Origin: Shimia abyssi
GTDB lineage: Bacteria > Pseudomonadota > Alphaproteobacteria > Rhodobacterales > Rhodobacteraceae
Assembly (NCBI RefSeq): GCF_003014475.1
Contig: NZ_PYGJ01000013.1
Location: 61,375-125,374, forward strand
Length of the DNA stretch: 64,000 bases
Direction: 5' to 3'
Shown: in pieces, positions 37,342-46,857 of the stretch
Numbering within the stretch: the first letter of the stretch is position 1
Layout: each line of letters starts with the position of its first letter
Position numbers and translations under genes: made by a program
Notes under the pieces: generated by a model
The model's database searches: none
Told to the model about the DNA's origin: nothing
The model's input: the letters and a program-made list of their open reading frames with translations, nothing else

Positions 37342-38235
37342 ATGCGCAAGAAGGTTACGAAGGCTATTTTCCCCGTTGCTGGGTTGGGAACAAGATTTTT
37401 ACCTGCAACGAAGTCTGTACCAAAGGAAATTATGACTTTGGTAGATCGGCCTCTGATCCAATATGCCATTGACGAGGCCAGAGAGGCAGGCATCAAAGAG
37501 TTCATTTTTGTGACGTCGCGAGGCAAGAGTGCACTTGAGGACTATTTTGACCATGCGCCTCAGCTTGAGCAAGAGTTGAGGAACAAGAATAAGCCTGAAC
37601 TTCTTGATACACTGCAATCGACCTATATGGAAAGCGGCGCTATCGCCTATATTCGACAACACAAAGCGTTTGGGTTGGGGCATGCCGTGCGGTGTGCGCA
37701 TCGATTGATCGCAAATGAGCCATTTGCGGTGATCCTGCCAGACGATGTAATTGCGGGCGAAGTTGGATGCCTAAAGCAAATGGTTGATGCCTACGAAGAG
37801 ACCGGCGGCTGTATGGTTGCTGCGATGGAAGTGGCTCCTCAAAAAACATCTTCCTACGGTGTTTTGGATGTTAAGGACGACATGGGATCGTTGGTGTCCG
37901 TCAACGGAATGGTGGAAAAACCACCGGCGAATGAAGCACCTTCAAATTTGGCTGTAATCGGCCGATATATCCTTACTCCAAGCGTGCTGGATACTCTGCG
38001 CGGGCAAGATGCCGGCAGCGGTGGTGAAATTCAGCTGACTGACGCAATTGCCAATGAGATTGATCAGGAGCGCAACGTTTATGGGTATCGCTTTGTCGGC
38101 CAGCGATACGATTGCGGGTCAAAGGCTGGTTTCCTTCAGGCAACTGTGGCCTTCGGTCTGGCACGAGACGATCTGCGTGACGAGCTGTCAACTTATCTTG
38201 AAGAGATGGTTGGCATTCAAAAGGCTGCGCAATAA
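37342..38235 (+). CDS. galU: UTP-glucose-1-phosphate uridylyltransferase
   Basis: A 297-residue enzyme forming UDP-glucose. The nucleotidyltransferase signature AIFPVAGLGTRFLPATKSVPKEIM is at residues 8-32; GLGHAVRCA, VILPDDVI, MVEKP and RYDCGSKAGFLQA follow. It starts a galU-galE-glycosyltransferase run, with galE 26 bp downstream. UDP-glucose would feed galactose and, after oxidation, uronic acid precursors for the polysaccharide. Confidence 0.97.
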   Translation: MRKKVTKAIFPVAGLGTRFLPATKSVPKEIMTLVDRPLIQYAIDEAREAGIKEFIFVTSRGKSALEDYFDHAPQLEQELRNKNKPELLDTLQSTYMESGAIAYIRQHKAFGLGHAVRCAHRLIANEPFAVILPDDVIAGEVGCLKQMVDAYEETGGCMVAAMEVAPQKTSSYGVLDVKDDMGSLVSVNGMVEKPPANEAPSNLAVIGRYILTPSVLDTLRGQDAGSGGEIQLTDAIANEIDQERNVYGYRFVGQRYDCGSKAGFLQATVAFGLARDDLRDELSTYLEEMVGIQKAAQ

Positions 38236-38261
38236 ACGGGATTTGAAAAGGAATTCGGTGC

Positions 38262-39245
38262 ATGCGACATGTGCTTGTAACGGGTGGAGCCGGGTATATC
38301 GGCTCGCACGCCTGTAAAGCGTTGCAACAGGCTGGTTTTGTTCCGGTTACCTACGACAATCTGTGCACTGGTTGGGAAGACGCGGTCAAATTCGGTCCGT
38401 TTGAAGACGGCGATCTGTTGGATCGCGGGCGGCTGGACGAAGTGTTTGCCAGGTACCAGCCCGTTGCTGTGATGCATTTCGCGGCCCTCAGCCAAGTTGG
38501 CGAGAGCATGAAGGAGCCGGGGAAATACTGGCTCAACAATGTAGGTGGTTCGCTCAACCTGATCGAAGCGACCGTGGCGGCGGGATGCAAGAATTTTGTA
38601 TTTTCGTCGACCTGCGCGACCTATGGCGAACATGACAATGTAATGCTGGACGAAAGCATCGAGCAGCACCCGATCAACGCCTATGGTTCGTCCAAGCGCG
38701 CCATTGAAGATATGCTCAAGGATTTTGAGGGGGCCAACGGCCTGGAGCATGTCATATTTCGCTATTTCAACGTGGCCGGCGGAGACCCGGATGCCGAAGT
38801 GGGGGAATTTCATCAGCCCGAAACGCATCTGATTCCACTGATGCTGGACGCGATTGATGGAAAACGTGATGCGCTGACGATCTATGGCACGAATTATGAT
38901 ACGCCTGATGGCACTTGCATTCGTGACTATGTGCATGTTTGCGATTTGGTCGACGCGCATGTTTTGGGTCTGAAATGGCTGATGGATGGCAAGGGCAGCA
39001 GTATCTTTAACCTTGGCACCGGGTCCGGGTTTTCTGTGCGCGAAGTGATCACGCATTCCCGTAGTGTGACAAACCGGGATGTGCCGGTTACGGAGGGGGA
39101 ACGCCGCCCGGGTGATTGTACCAAGCTTGTCTCTGGCTCGACACGGGCCGAGAAAGAGCTAGGGTGGATGCCAACCCGTTCCAAACTGGATATCATGATC
39201 GCTGATGCCTGGAGATGGCACCAAAACGGCCATTACGACAAGTAA
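38262..39245 (+). CDS. galE: UDP-glucose 4-epimerase
   Basis: A 327-residue short-chain dehydrogenase interconverting UDP-glucose and UDP-galactose. NAD-binding motif VLVTGGAGYIGSHACKAL; catalytic residues in VFSSTCATYG and NAYGSSKRAIEDML; substrate segments FRYFNVAGGDPD and GTNYDTPDGTCIRDYVHV are diagnostic of GalE. The next glycosyltransferase begins inside its last codons (41-bp overlap). Confidence 0.96.
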   Translation: MRHVLVTGGAGYIGSHACKALQQAGFVPVTYDNLCTGWEDAVKFGPFEDGDLLDRGRLDEVFARYQPVAVMHFAALSQVGESMKEPGKYWLNNVGGSLNLIEATVAAGCKNFVFSSTCATYGEHDNVMLDESIEQHPINAYGSSKRAIEDMLKDFEGANGLEHVIFRYFNVAGGDPDAEVGEFHQPETHLIPLMLDAIDGKRDALTIYGTNYDTPDGTCIRDYVHVCDLVDAHVLGLKWLMDGKGSSIFNLGTGSGFSVREVITHSRSVTNRDVPVTEGERRPGDCTKLVSGSTRAEKELGWMPTRSKLDIMIADAWRWHQNGHYDK

Positions 39246-40464
39246 ACCTGCCGCGCGGCTATTGGAGCTGACGCGGTGTATGCGGTTGTATTGGAACCGA
39301 CCCACTGGCGTGGATCGGGTTTGCGTTGCCTATTTGCAAGCGATAGTGGGCGCGCCGGAACCATGCTTTGGGTTGGCCCGAACGCGTTTCGGGTATCTGC
39401 TTTTGGACAGGGTCGGGATGCGTGCACTTCTGGCGCGGTTGCGTGGTGATGTGGCATGGGGGCAAAGGTCGGTGGGCGTAGAGATGTTATGCCGTATTGC
39501 GGGATCAATGCGCCCAGCGGCCGAGGCAGAGCTGCGCCGTTTGTGCATCGGAAGGGCGACGCCATCGTTCCTGAGTCGGATGTTGCGCCGGCATCTACCT
39601 GAGGCAACGGTTTACGTGAATGTCGATCACGCCAATTTGGGTGCGCGTAAACTGCATGCGATCCGCGAGTTGACTGGCGCACGGATAACGGTTTTTGTGC
39701 ATGACACGATACCGCTGGATCACCCCGAATTGCAGACACCAGAGAGCCGCGAAAAGTTCGCGGCGTTTTTGCGGCTGGTGCAGAGCCAGGCCGATTTGAT
39801 TTTAACCAACTCGCAAGTCTCGCGGGATGCAATATTGCGGCATGGGTCCACGAACGCACCTGAGGTTGTTGTCGCGCATCTGGGGGTGGAAACGCCAGTG
39901 GCAAGTGATGTCAGTGATCTGAAATTGCCAGACCGGTATGTCATGTTCCTTGGTACAATTGAGCCGCGCAAGAATCTGTCGATGTTGCTGGATGTGTGGG
40001 ATCGTATGGTTGAAACGCGCGCCGAAGATGACATTCCGCATCTGGTAATATGCGGGCGCCGTGGTTGGATGGTTGACGAACTGACGGCCCGTTTGGACGC
40101 TTCGCCCTTGCGCGGCAAGTTGTTGCATGAGTTCAACGATCTGGATGACGCGCAGATCTTTGGCGTACTGCGCGGCGCAAGAGCGATGGTTTATCCGACC
40201 TTGGTGGAGGGATATGGGTTGCCTGCCGTTGAGTCAGCTATGTTAGGTACGCCGTTGATCTGTAATGACTTGCCCGTGATACGTGAGATTCTGCAAAAAT
40301 ATCCCATTTACGCAAAGGTTTCGGACAGTTATTCATGGGAAACGGCAATATTGTCGCTTGCGGCGAAACAACCGGCGTCAGAAAGAACAGGCGGGCAGAC
40401 CGAAATACGCTTTGAGCCTCCCAGTTGGGATGCGCATTTCAACACCGTCTTAAAGGTTACTTGA
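39205..40464 (+). CDS. Glycosyltransferase family 1 (GT4-type)
   Basis: A 419-residue GT-B glycosyltransferase. The C-terminal nucleotide-sugar domain is clear: YVMFLGTIEPRKNLSMLL, HLVICGRRGWM, and the E-x7-E motif in VYPTLVEGYGLPAVESAMLG. The N-terminal LYWNRPTGVDRVCVAYL matches the TGVDRV start of related enzymes. The proposed ATG at 39205 overlaps galE by 41 bp; ATG 39280 would cut into the conserved start. Sugar and acceptor are unknown. Confidence 0.9.
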   Translation: MPGDGTKTAITTSKPAARLLELTRCMRLYWNRPTGVDRVCVAYLQAIVGAPEPCFGLARTRFGYLLLDRVGMRALLARLRGDVAWGQRSVGVEMLCRIAGSMRPAAEAELRRLCIGRATPSFLSRMLRRHLPEATVYVNVDHANLGARKLHAIRELTGARITVFVHDTIPLDHPELQTPESREKFAAFLRLVQSQADLILTNSQVSRDAILRHGSTNAPEVVVAHLGVETPVASDVSDLKLPDRYVMFLGTIEPRKNLSMLLDVWDRMVETRAEDDIPHLVICGRRGWMVDELTARLDASPLRGKLLHEFNDLDDAQIFGVLRGARAMVYPTLVEGYGLPAVESAMLGTPLICNDLPVIREILQKYPIYAKVSDSYSWETAILSLAAKQPASERTGGQTEIRFEPPSWDAHFNTVLKVT

Positions 40465-40515
40465 TAGTGATTGTGACTGTTTCTGAAGCGGCACAGTGGG
40501 GTAAAAGGGAACAGG

Positions 40516-41526
40516 TTGGGTATCTGGCGTTCATATCAGCTTCGCACGAGGCGGCGCATGCGATTAGGCAGAGCGTTTCGCAAGCGGCGCGAGCTGCGAC
40601 CCATTGCGGATCGGACGGACCAGATCAAGCCGCATGATTTGTTGTTGTACAGCACGCAGCGAAACGAGCAGGTCCGGTTGCCATACTTTCTGGAATACTA
40701 TCGAGACAAGGGCGTTGGGCATTTTCTGTTTGTTGATAATGATAGCGATGACGGGTCGCTGGAGTATCTGGCCGAGCAACCGGATGTTTCCGTATGGCAC
40801 ACGCGCCATTCCTATAAGAAATCGAAATTTGGCGTTGATTGGCTAAACTGGCTACAGTTTCGATATGGGCACGGTCACTGGTGTCTGGTCGTCGATCCGG
40901 ATGAGTTTTTCATCTACCCCTTTTGTGACACGCGCCCGATCACGGCATTGACCGATTGGCTGGATGCGAGCTCGATCAAGTCGTTCAGCGCAATGTTGCT
41001 GGATATGTATCCGCGTGGTCCGATCACAGAGCAGCCCTATCGCGCGGGTCAGGACCCTATGGAGATTGCCTGTTGGTTTGATGCCGGAAATTACACGATG
41101 ACCAAGAACCCGGATTTTGGAAATCTGTGGATACAAGGCGGGCCACGGTCGCGGGTGTTTTTCCCGGAAAACCCCGAGCTTGCACCGGCGCTGAACAAAG
41201 TGCCGCTGGTCAAGTGGAACCGGCGCTATGTCTATGCCAGTTCGACACATATGCTTTTGCCGCGCGGTTTGAACCAGGTGTTTGACGAATGGGGTGGCGA
41301 AAAAGCTTCGGGCCTGTTGTTGCATGCCAAGTTTCTGGACACGTTCACAACCAAGGCCGAAGAAGAATTGAAACGTAATCAGCACTACGCCGCCAGTGTT
41401 GAGTATCTCGCTTACGCGGAGCGGTTGCGGGACAATCCGGAACTGTGGTGCAAGTGGTCAGAGAAATATATCAACTGGCGGCAGCTTGAGATTCTAGGCC
41501 TGATGTCCAAGGGGAACTGGGCATGA
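40516..41526 (+). CDS. Glycosyltransferase (Glyco_tranf_2_4/GT92-like)
   Basis: A 336-residue glycosyltransferase of the group with HFLFVDNDSDDGSLEYL and the DxD-type WCLVVDPDEFFIYPF. LLYSTQRNEQVRLPYFLEYY is the usual N-terminal strand. A TTG start at 40516, preceded by AAGGGAACAGG, is chosen because related proteins have a basic RxYxLRxRRR leader; the first ATG (40558) would remove it. The stop overlaps the next start by four bases (ATGA), forming a glycosyltransferase pair. Confidence 0.87.
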   Translation: MGIWRSYQLRTRRRMRLGRAFRKRRELRPIADRTDQIKPHDLLLYSTQRNEQVRLPYFLEYYRDKGVGHFLFVDNDSDDGSLEYLAEQPDVSVWHTRHSYKKSKFGVDWLNWLQFRYGHGHWCLVVDPDEFFIYPFCDTRPITALTDWLDASSIKSFSAMLLDMYPRGPITEQPYRAGQDPMEIACWFDAGNYTMTKNPDFGNLWIQGGPRSRVFFPENPELAPALNKVPLVKWNRRYVYASSTHMLLPRGLNQVFDEWGGEKASGLLLHAKFLDTFTTKAEEELKRNQHYAASVEYLAYAERLRDNPELWCKWSEKYINWRQLEILGLMSKGNWA

Positions 41527-43220
41527 CTGTGGGTATCCTCATGCTGGTGCACACGGCCTTTGATCGGGCTGAACAGGTTGCGCGGCATTGGACAAAATAT
41601 GGATGTCCAGTGGTGATCCATGTGGACGCCGATGTGAGTGCCAAAACCTATAAGGCGTTCGCGGCGAGCTTGGCGGATAACGAGAATGTAAAATTCTGTA
41701 AGCGCCACAAATGCGAATGGGGTGCCTGGGGGCTTGTGGCGGCGTCTCAATCGGCGGCGGAGCTTATGCTGGACGCCTTTCCGAATGTGCGGCATGTATA
41801 TTTGTCTTCAGGGTCCTGCCTTCCTCTGCGCCCGGTCAAGGAATTGGTGGATTATCTGGATGCGCGCCCGCGTACCGATTTCATCGAGAGCGCGACAACG
41901 GCGGATGTGCCGTGGACAGTTGGCGGACTGGATCACGAGCGGTTTACCTTGCATTTCCCGTTTTCATGGAGACGCCAGCGATACCTGTTTGATAGGTGGG
42001 TTGATATTCAGCGTGCTTTGCGGATCAAGCGTAAGATTCCACATGGAATTGTGCCTCATATGGGGTCGCAATGGTGGTGCCTGACGCGACAGACGCTGTC
42101 GGCGATCTTGCAAGACCCGGAACGCGAAACGTTTGATACCTATTTCAAACGTGTATGGATTCCGGATGAGAGTTACTTCCAGACCTTGGCGAGGTTGTAC
42201 TCAACCAATATCGAAAGCCGGTCGCTGACACTTTCGAAGTTCGACTTTCAGGGTAAGCCGCATATCTTTTATGACGATCACCTCCAGCTGCTTCGGCGGT
42301 CGGATTGTTTTGTGGCGCGCAAAATCTGGCACAAGGCGCACCGCGTTTATGACGGGTTCCTGAGAGATCCAGAAGGCGCGATAAAGATGAGCGAACCCAA
42401 CCCGGCCAAGATCGACCGGATTTTCGCGAAGGCGGTCGAGCGGCGCACAAAGGGGCGGACGGGGCTGTATATGCAGAGCCGGTTCCCGAATGACGGTTGG
42501 GAAAACGGCATGACATTTGGCCGCTATTCCGTGTTTCATGGGTTTTCTGAGCTGTTTGAAGATTTTGAAACGTGGCTGAGCAAAACCACAGGTGCACAGG
42601 TACACGGGCACCTTTTTGCTCCTGAGCGAGCCGAATTTTCCGGTGGTCAAAAGGTTATTAACGGGGCGCTAAGTGATTCCCCGATAGCGCGGGATTACAA
42701 TTCGATTGCGTTTTTGACCAACCTGATCTGGAACACGCGCGGCGAGCGACAGTGTTTTCAGGTCGGCCCGCGGGACGAAGGCGCGCCGGTGTGGTTCCTG
42801 GCTAAGGATCCGAACGCGCAGATTTCGGTAATCAGTGGCGCCTGGGCGCTGCCGTTGTTCAAATCGAACCGGAACTTCTCGGACATCCGCAAAGAAGCCG
42901 CGCGCCTGCAAAAGCTTGAGAATGATCAATTGTGGGCACTTCGTTCGCCTTATGCCAAGGCGCGGGTGCGTATTTGGACGATGGCCGAATTCATTGAAGC
43001 GCCGATGGAGCCGTTGCAGTCGATCATCGATGAAATCGGAAACGGCGCGCCGCGCCGGTTATCGGAGGCACCCCGCATGACAGACCTCAGCGGGTTTGGG
43101 CAATTCCTGCAGAACCTGAAAAATCAAGGGATGCACCCGTATCTTATGGGGGACTTCCCGGTCGACACTTTGGAAAACGAACAAAAAAAGCCACCGCGTA
43201 AACCGTATTTGGTGCAGTAG
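41523..43220 (+). CDS. GT14-type glycosyltransferase with C-terminal extension
   Basis: A 565-residue protein. The first 300 residues match the beta-1,6-N-acetylglucosaminyl/xylosyltransferase (GT14, Branch) family: VGILMLVHTAFDRAEQVARH, VVIHVDADVS, HVYLSSGSCLPLRP and GSQWWCLTRQTL, WIPDESYFQTL. The last 250 residues form a second domain common in Rhodobacterales homologues (GTWENGMTFGRYS-like region GWENGMTFGRYSVFHGFSEL) whose role I cannot state. It lies between a GT and a sulfotransferase in one operon. Confidence 0.85.
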   Translation: MTVGILMLVHTAFDRAEQVARHWTKYGCPVVIHVDADVSAKTYKAFAASLADNENVKFCKRHKCEWGAWGLVAASQSAAELMLDAFPNVRHVYLSSGSCLPLRPVKELVDYLDARPRTDFIESATTADVPWTVGGLDHERFTLHFPFSWRRQRYLFDRWVDIQRALRIKRKIPHGIVPHMGSQWWCLTRQTLSAILQDPERETFDTYFKRVWIPDESYFQTLARLYSTNIESRSLTLSKFDFQGKPHIFYDDHLQLLRRSDCFVARKIWHKAHRVYDGFLRDPEGAIKMSEPNPAKIDRIFAKAVERRTKGRTGLYMQSRFPNDGWENGMTFGRYSVFHGFSELFEDFETWLSKTTGAQVHGHLFAPERAEFSGGQKVINGALSDSPIARDYNSIAFLTNLIWNTRGERQCFQVGPRDEGAPVWFLAKDPNAQISVISGAWALPLFKSNRNFSDIRKEAARLQKLENDQLWALRSPYAKARVRIWTMAEFIEAPMEPLQSIIDEIGNGAPRRLSEAPRMTDLSGFGQFLQNLKNQGMHPYLMGDFPVDTLENEQKKPPRKPYLVQ

Positions 43221-43226
43221 GGGACC

Positions 43227-44660
43227 ATGTCGAGCAAATTTGACTATTTTGTGGTGTTCGCGGAAATGCGCACCGGCTCCAATTTTTTGGAGACGAACAT
43301 CAACGCCTTTCAGGGGCTGAGCTGCCATGGCGAGGCGTTTAATCCGCATTTCATAGGGTATCCGAACAAATCAGAAATTTTGGGTGTCACTTTGGAGCAG
43401 CGGACGGCGAACCCGTTTGACCTTATTCAAGCCTTAAAAGATGTGCCGGATGCTCTGGGCGGGTTTCGGTATTTTCACGACCATGACCCGCGTATTTTGG
43501 AAGACAATCTAAACGATCCAAGATGTGCAAAGGTCATTCTGACACGCAATCCGCTGGACAGTTATGTTTCATGGAAAATTGCGCAGGCGACAGGGCAATG
43601 GAAACTGACAGATGTGCGGCGGCGCAAAGAGCCGAGCAAAGTTCAGTTTGACGGTCCAGAATTCCGGCAACATGTTGAGAGGTTGCAGGATTTCCAGCTG
43701 ACCCTGATGAAGACCTTGCAACGTAGTGGTCAGACGGCATTTTATGTGGCTTACGAAGACTTGCAGGACGTGCATGTTATGAATGGCTTGGCTCAATATC
43801 TGGGTGTGGACGACCGGCTGGACGGTCTTGATCAGTCTCTAAAGCGCCAGAACCCGAGCCCGCTGTCGGAGAAAGTCGCCAACTTTAATGCGATTTCTGG
43901 GGTTTTGGCTGATCTGGATCGGTTCAATCTGACTCGTACCCCAAATTTTGAACCACGACGTGGTGCCGTTGTTCCGACATATGTTGCAGCTGCAAATACA
44001 CCGTTGATGTATCTGCCGGTACGCTCAGGTCCGGAAGGTGAAGTGACCCGTTGGCTGGCAGCGTTGGATAATATTGCGGAAGAAGGGTTGCTGAAGGATT
44101 TTAACCAGAAAGTTTTGAGGCAGTGGAAACGGGGCCATGTTGGTCACCGCACGTTTAGCGTCGTCCGGCACCCTGCCGCGCGGGCGCATCATGTGTTTTG
44201 CGACCGTATCCTGTCGACCGACAAGGGCAGCTATCGCCAGATCAACAAAACGCTGCGCAAAGTGTTCAAGGTGCCGTTGCCCAATGGAGCGCCCGGCCCG
44301 GACTATGACGTTGCGGCACATCGGGCTGGGTTTGTTGGATTTCTGAAGTTTGTGAAGGCGAATTTGGCGGGACAGACCAGTTTGCGACAAGATGCGCATT
44401 GGGCGACTCAGTCCGGCGCGCTTCGGGGATTCGGTGACGTGGCGCTGCCTGATATGATCATCCGAGAAGACGACATGCAGCGCGATCTGCCTGAACTGGC
44501 CAAACAGGTTGGATGCAAAGCACCACCAATTCCAGAGCGCGCGCAATCTGATCAGCCGTTTGGTTTGGCGGACGTTTATGACGATGAGATTGAATCGTTG
44601 ATAACGGACATCTATCAGCGTGATTTTTGGATATTTGGGTTCGATCGCTGGCACGGATAG
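43227..44660 (+). CDS. Double-domain sulfotransferase (Stf0-like + sulfotransferase-2-like)
   Basis: A 477-residue protein with two sulfotransferase-like halves. The N-terminal half is Stf0/nodulation-type, with a PAPS 5'-phosphosulfate loop RTGSNFLETN (residues 15-24) and a 3'-phosphate motif RNPLDSYVSWK (107-117). The second half resembles carbohydrate sulfotransferases of another family (FSVVRHPAARAHHVFCDRIL, about 310-329) but lacks an obvious 5'-loop of its own. It follows the GT14 gene by 6 bp. It probably transfers sulfate from PAPS to the polysaccharide made by the neighbouring enzymes. Confidence 0.8.
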   Translation: MSSKFDYFVVFAEMRTGSNFLETNINAFQGLSCHGEAFNPHFIGYPNKSEILGVTLEQRTANPFDLIQALKDVPDALGGFRYFHDHDPRILEDNLNDPRCAKVILTRNPLDSYVSWKIAQATGQWKLTDVRRRKEPSKVQFDGPEFRQHVERLQDFQLTLMKTLQRSGQTAFYVAYEDLQDVHVMNGLAQYLGVDDRLDGLDQSLKRQNPSPLSEKVANFNAISGVLADLDRFNLTRTPNFEPRRGAVVPTYVAAANTPLMYLPVRSGPEGEVTRWLAALDNIAEEGLLKDFNQKVLRQWKRGHVGHRTFSVVRHPAARAHHVFCDRILSTDKGSYRQINKTLRKVFKVPLPNGAPGPDYDVAAHRAGFVGFLKFVKANLAGQTSLRQDAHWATQSGALRGFGDVALPDMIIREDDMQRDLPELAKQVGCKAPPIPERAQSDQPFGLADVYDDEIESLITDIYQRDFWIFGFDRWHG

Positions 44661-44722
44661 AGTCGCGGCTTACCCGTTTATCGGCGTCGATAACTTGGAA
44701 AAAGCTGCGAATATTTTGGCAG

Positions 44723-45187
44723 TCAGGCCGCCTGAACGTTGTCCGACGCAGTTAGAATGGTGAATAGCGTACCCGCATCTTGATTTGCACGCAGCTTGGC
44801 GCAGATATCAGGGTCACGCAGGCGGCGCGATACCTGAGCCAGCGCCTTGAGGTGCTCAACACCGGCCTCTTCCGGTGCGAAAAGAGCGAAGGCGATATCG
44901 ACTGGAACACGATCTACAGCGCTGAAATCAACGGGCTTTTCCAAAAGGATAAAGGCTCCGACAACGCGAGAAAGCGATTGCATGCGGGCGTGGGGCAAGG
45001 CGACGCCATGTCCCACACCGGTCGGACCCAAATTCTCTCGATCCTGCAACGCCTCGACGGTACGGGACGCATCCAGATCATAGGTTGAGGCGGCGACATC
45101 GCCGAATTCCTGAAGCAAACGCTTCTTGCTGGATGCCGACGTAACAACTTTTACGGCCTCCGGCTTGAGGATAGTAGAAAGGTCCAT
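44723..45187 (-). CDS. ptsN: Nitrogen PTS EIIA protein
   Basis: A 154-residue EIIA-Ntr regulator of the nitrogen phosphotransferase system. The phosphorylated His is in GHGVALPHARM (His66). ATG 45187 starts MDLSTILKPEAVKV, the family-like N-terminus; longer starts upstream lack homology. It is 43 bp downstream of hpf, and is the last gene of the rnd-kdsD-lpt-hpf-ptsN line. EIIA-Ntr proteins signal carbon, nitrogen and potassium status. Confidence 0.95.
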   Translation of the reverse strand: MDLSTILKPEAVKVVTSASSKKRLLQEFGDVAASTYDLDASRTVEALQDRENLGPTGVGHGVALPHARMQSLSRVVGAFILLEKPVDFSAVDRVPVDIAFALFAPEEAGVEHLKALAQVSRRLRDPDICAKLRANQDAGTLFTILTASDNVQAA

Positions 45188-45230
45188 TCTGCCTGTATCT
45201 CCCGATGAGGTGCAAGGCACCCCAATCGCA

Positions 45231-45800
45231 TTACGCTTGTGGGTCGATCCAACCGATATTGCCGTCATCACGGCGATATACGACGTTCACCCCATCTTTG
45301 CCTTCATTTTTGAAAACCAGGACCGGTGCACCTGCAAGTTCCATTTGCATGACCGCTTCACCAACACTGAGAGATGGGATCTTGGTTTCCATCTCTGCAA
45401 CGATTACCGGCTGCAACGACTCTGGCTCTGCTTCCTCGGCTTCAACTTCTTGGGCGAGGATATACGAGGACGCGCCGAATAGTTCAACCGGTTCCGCGCG
45501 GTCACGATGGTGGTCCTTAAGTCGTCGCTTATAACGACGCAGTTGTTTCTCCATCTTCGCATTACAATCGTCGAAGGCCGCGTAGATTTCAGTGGCGTGC
45601 GCCTTGGCCTGTGCGGTCAGGCCGGTTGACAGGTGGACCGTGGCCTCGCAGACGAACTCATGTGCGCTTTTGGAGAAAATGATATTCGCATCAGTTGGTC
45701 GTTCGGCATACTTTCCCACGACCGATCCAAGCTCGTCCTTGACGTGGGTTTGAAGAGCCGCACCGATGTCGATCTGTTTTCCGGTAATTTGGTAGCGCAT
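45231..45800 (-). CDS. hpf: Long-form ribosome hibernation promoting factor
   Basis: A 189-residue long HPF that dimerises 70S ribosomes into inactive 100S particles in stationary phase. The N-terminal ribosome-binding domain (MRYQITGKQIDIGAALQTHV to about residue 95) is followed by a linker and the C-terminal dimerisation domain (VVYRRDDGNIGWIDPQ). AAGGAGACAGG is just before the ATG at 45800. A 296-bp gap to lptB upstream suggests its own promoter. Confidence 0.95.
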   Translation of the reverse strand: MRYQITGKQIDIGAALQTHVKDELGSVVGKYAERPTDANIIFSKSAHEFVCEATVHLSTGLTAQAKAHATEIYAAFDDCNAKMEKQLRRYKRRLKDHHRDRAEPVELFGASSYILAQEVEAEEAEPESLQPVIVAEMETKIPSLSVGEAVMQMELAGAPVLVFKNEGKDGVNVVYRRDDGNIGWIDPQA

Positions 45801-46096
45801 CCTGTCTCCTTTTCGATGACATGTCGGACCGGGGGCGTGCAATTGCCCATGATTTTCGTTTTAGGTCCGAATGCTGGAATTCGACAATTGGCTAGCTTGC
45901 TGTTGACCGAACCTGAATGTCAGGGTCGTAAAGGTCAGCGCAGTGAATAGCACAAATGTCATACTTCATATCTTAGAACTACGCGGGCCGTGGTCAATGA
46001 TATGAATCAGAAATTCGGCGAAAATTCTCTTGATTCAAAATTTCGACGCGATCAAAGAAACGCCTTTGGGCCGGATTTTGATTTTAGAATAACGGC

Positions 46097-46855
46097 TTAT
46101 GAAATTCGGAAATTGTCGCCGAGATACACGCGACGGACATTTTCGTTTTCAACCACGTCATCTGGTGTTCCGGACATGAGGACTTTGCCGTCGTGCAAGA
46201 TGTAGGCACGGTCGACAATTTCGAGTGTTTCCCGGACGTTATGATCCGTAATCAGTACCCCGATGCCGCGTTTCTTGAGGTCTGCAACAAGGTGGCGAAT
46301 ATCGCCAACCGAGATCGGGTCAACCCCTGCGAAGGGTTCATCCAGCAAGAGGTATTTGGGATCAGCGGCGAGACAGCGCGCGATTTCGACACGGCGGCGT
46401 TCCCCACCCGAGAGGGCCAGCGCAGGTGCGCGGCGAAGATGCTCGATCGAAAATTCCGAGAGCAGCTCTTCGAGCCTTTCGCGCCGTTTGTGACGGTCTT
46501 TCTGAGTGATGTCGAGAATAGCGGTGATATTGTCTTCGACGGACATCCCGCGAAAGATCGACATTTCCTGTGGCAGATAACCGATGCCAAGTTTGGCGCG
46601 GCGATACATCGGCAAAGTGGTGGCATTGCGCCCGTCAATGGTCACGCGTCCACCTTCGGGGAATACGAGCCCGGCGATAGCATAAAAGGCGGTGGTCTTA
46701 CCCGCGCCATTTGGACCGAGGAGTGCGACAACCTCACCCCGCGAAAGCTCCATCGAAAAATCGCGAATGACGACGCGTTTGCGATAAGCCTTGCGCAGGT
46801 TTTCTACCTGAAGACCAGAGGCGCCTTCGGCAATCGTGAGGCTGGGTTTTGCCAT
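46097..46855 (-). CDS. lptB: LPS export ABC transporter ATP-binding protein LptB
   Basis: A 252-residue ATPase that powers LPS extraction from the inner membrane. Walker A is [16 protein letters not shown], the signature is [16 protein letters not shown] and Walker [13 protein letters not shown]; the Q-loop segment [18 protein letters not shown] is LptB-like. It starts 2 bp after lptA. The short N-terminal extension before [12 protein letters not shown] is typical of alphaproteobacteria. Confidence 0.97.
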   Translation of the reverse strand: MAKPSLTIAEGASGLQVENLRKAYRKRVVIRDFSMELSRGEVVALLGPNGAGKTTAFYAIAGLVFPEGGRVTIDGRNATTLPMYRRAKLGIGYLPQEMSIFRGMSVEDNITAILDITQKDRHKRRERLEELLSEFSIEHLRRAPALALSGGERRRVEIARCLAADPKYLLLDEPFAGVDPISVGDIRHLVADLKKRGIGVLITDHNVRETLEIVDRAYILHDGKVLMSGTPDDVVENENVRRVYLGDNFRIS

Positions 46856-46857
46856 GC

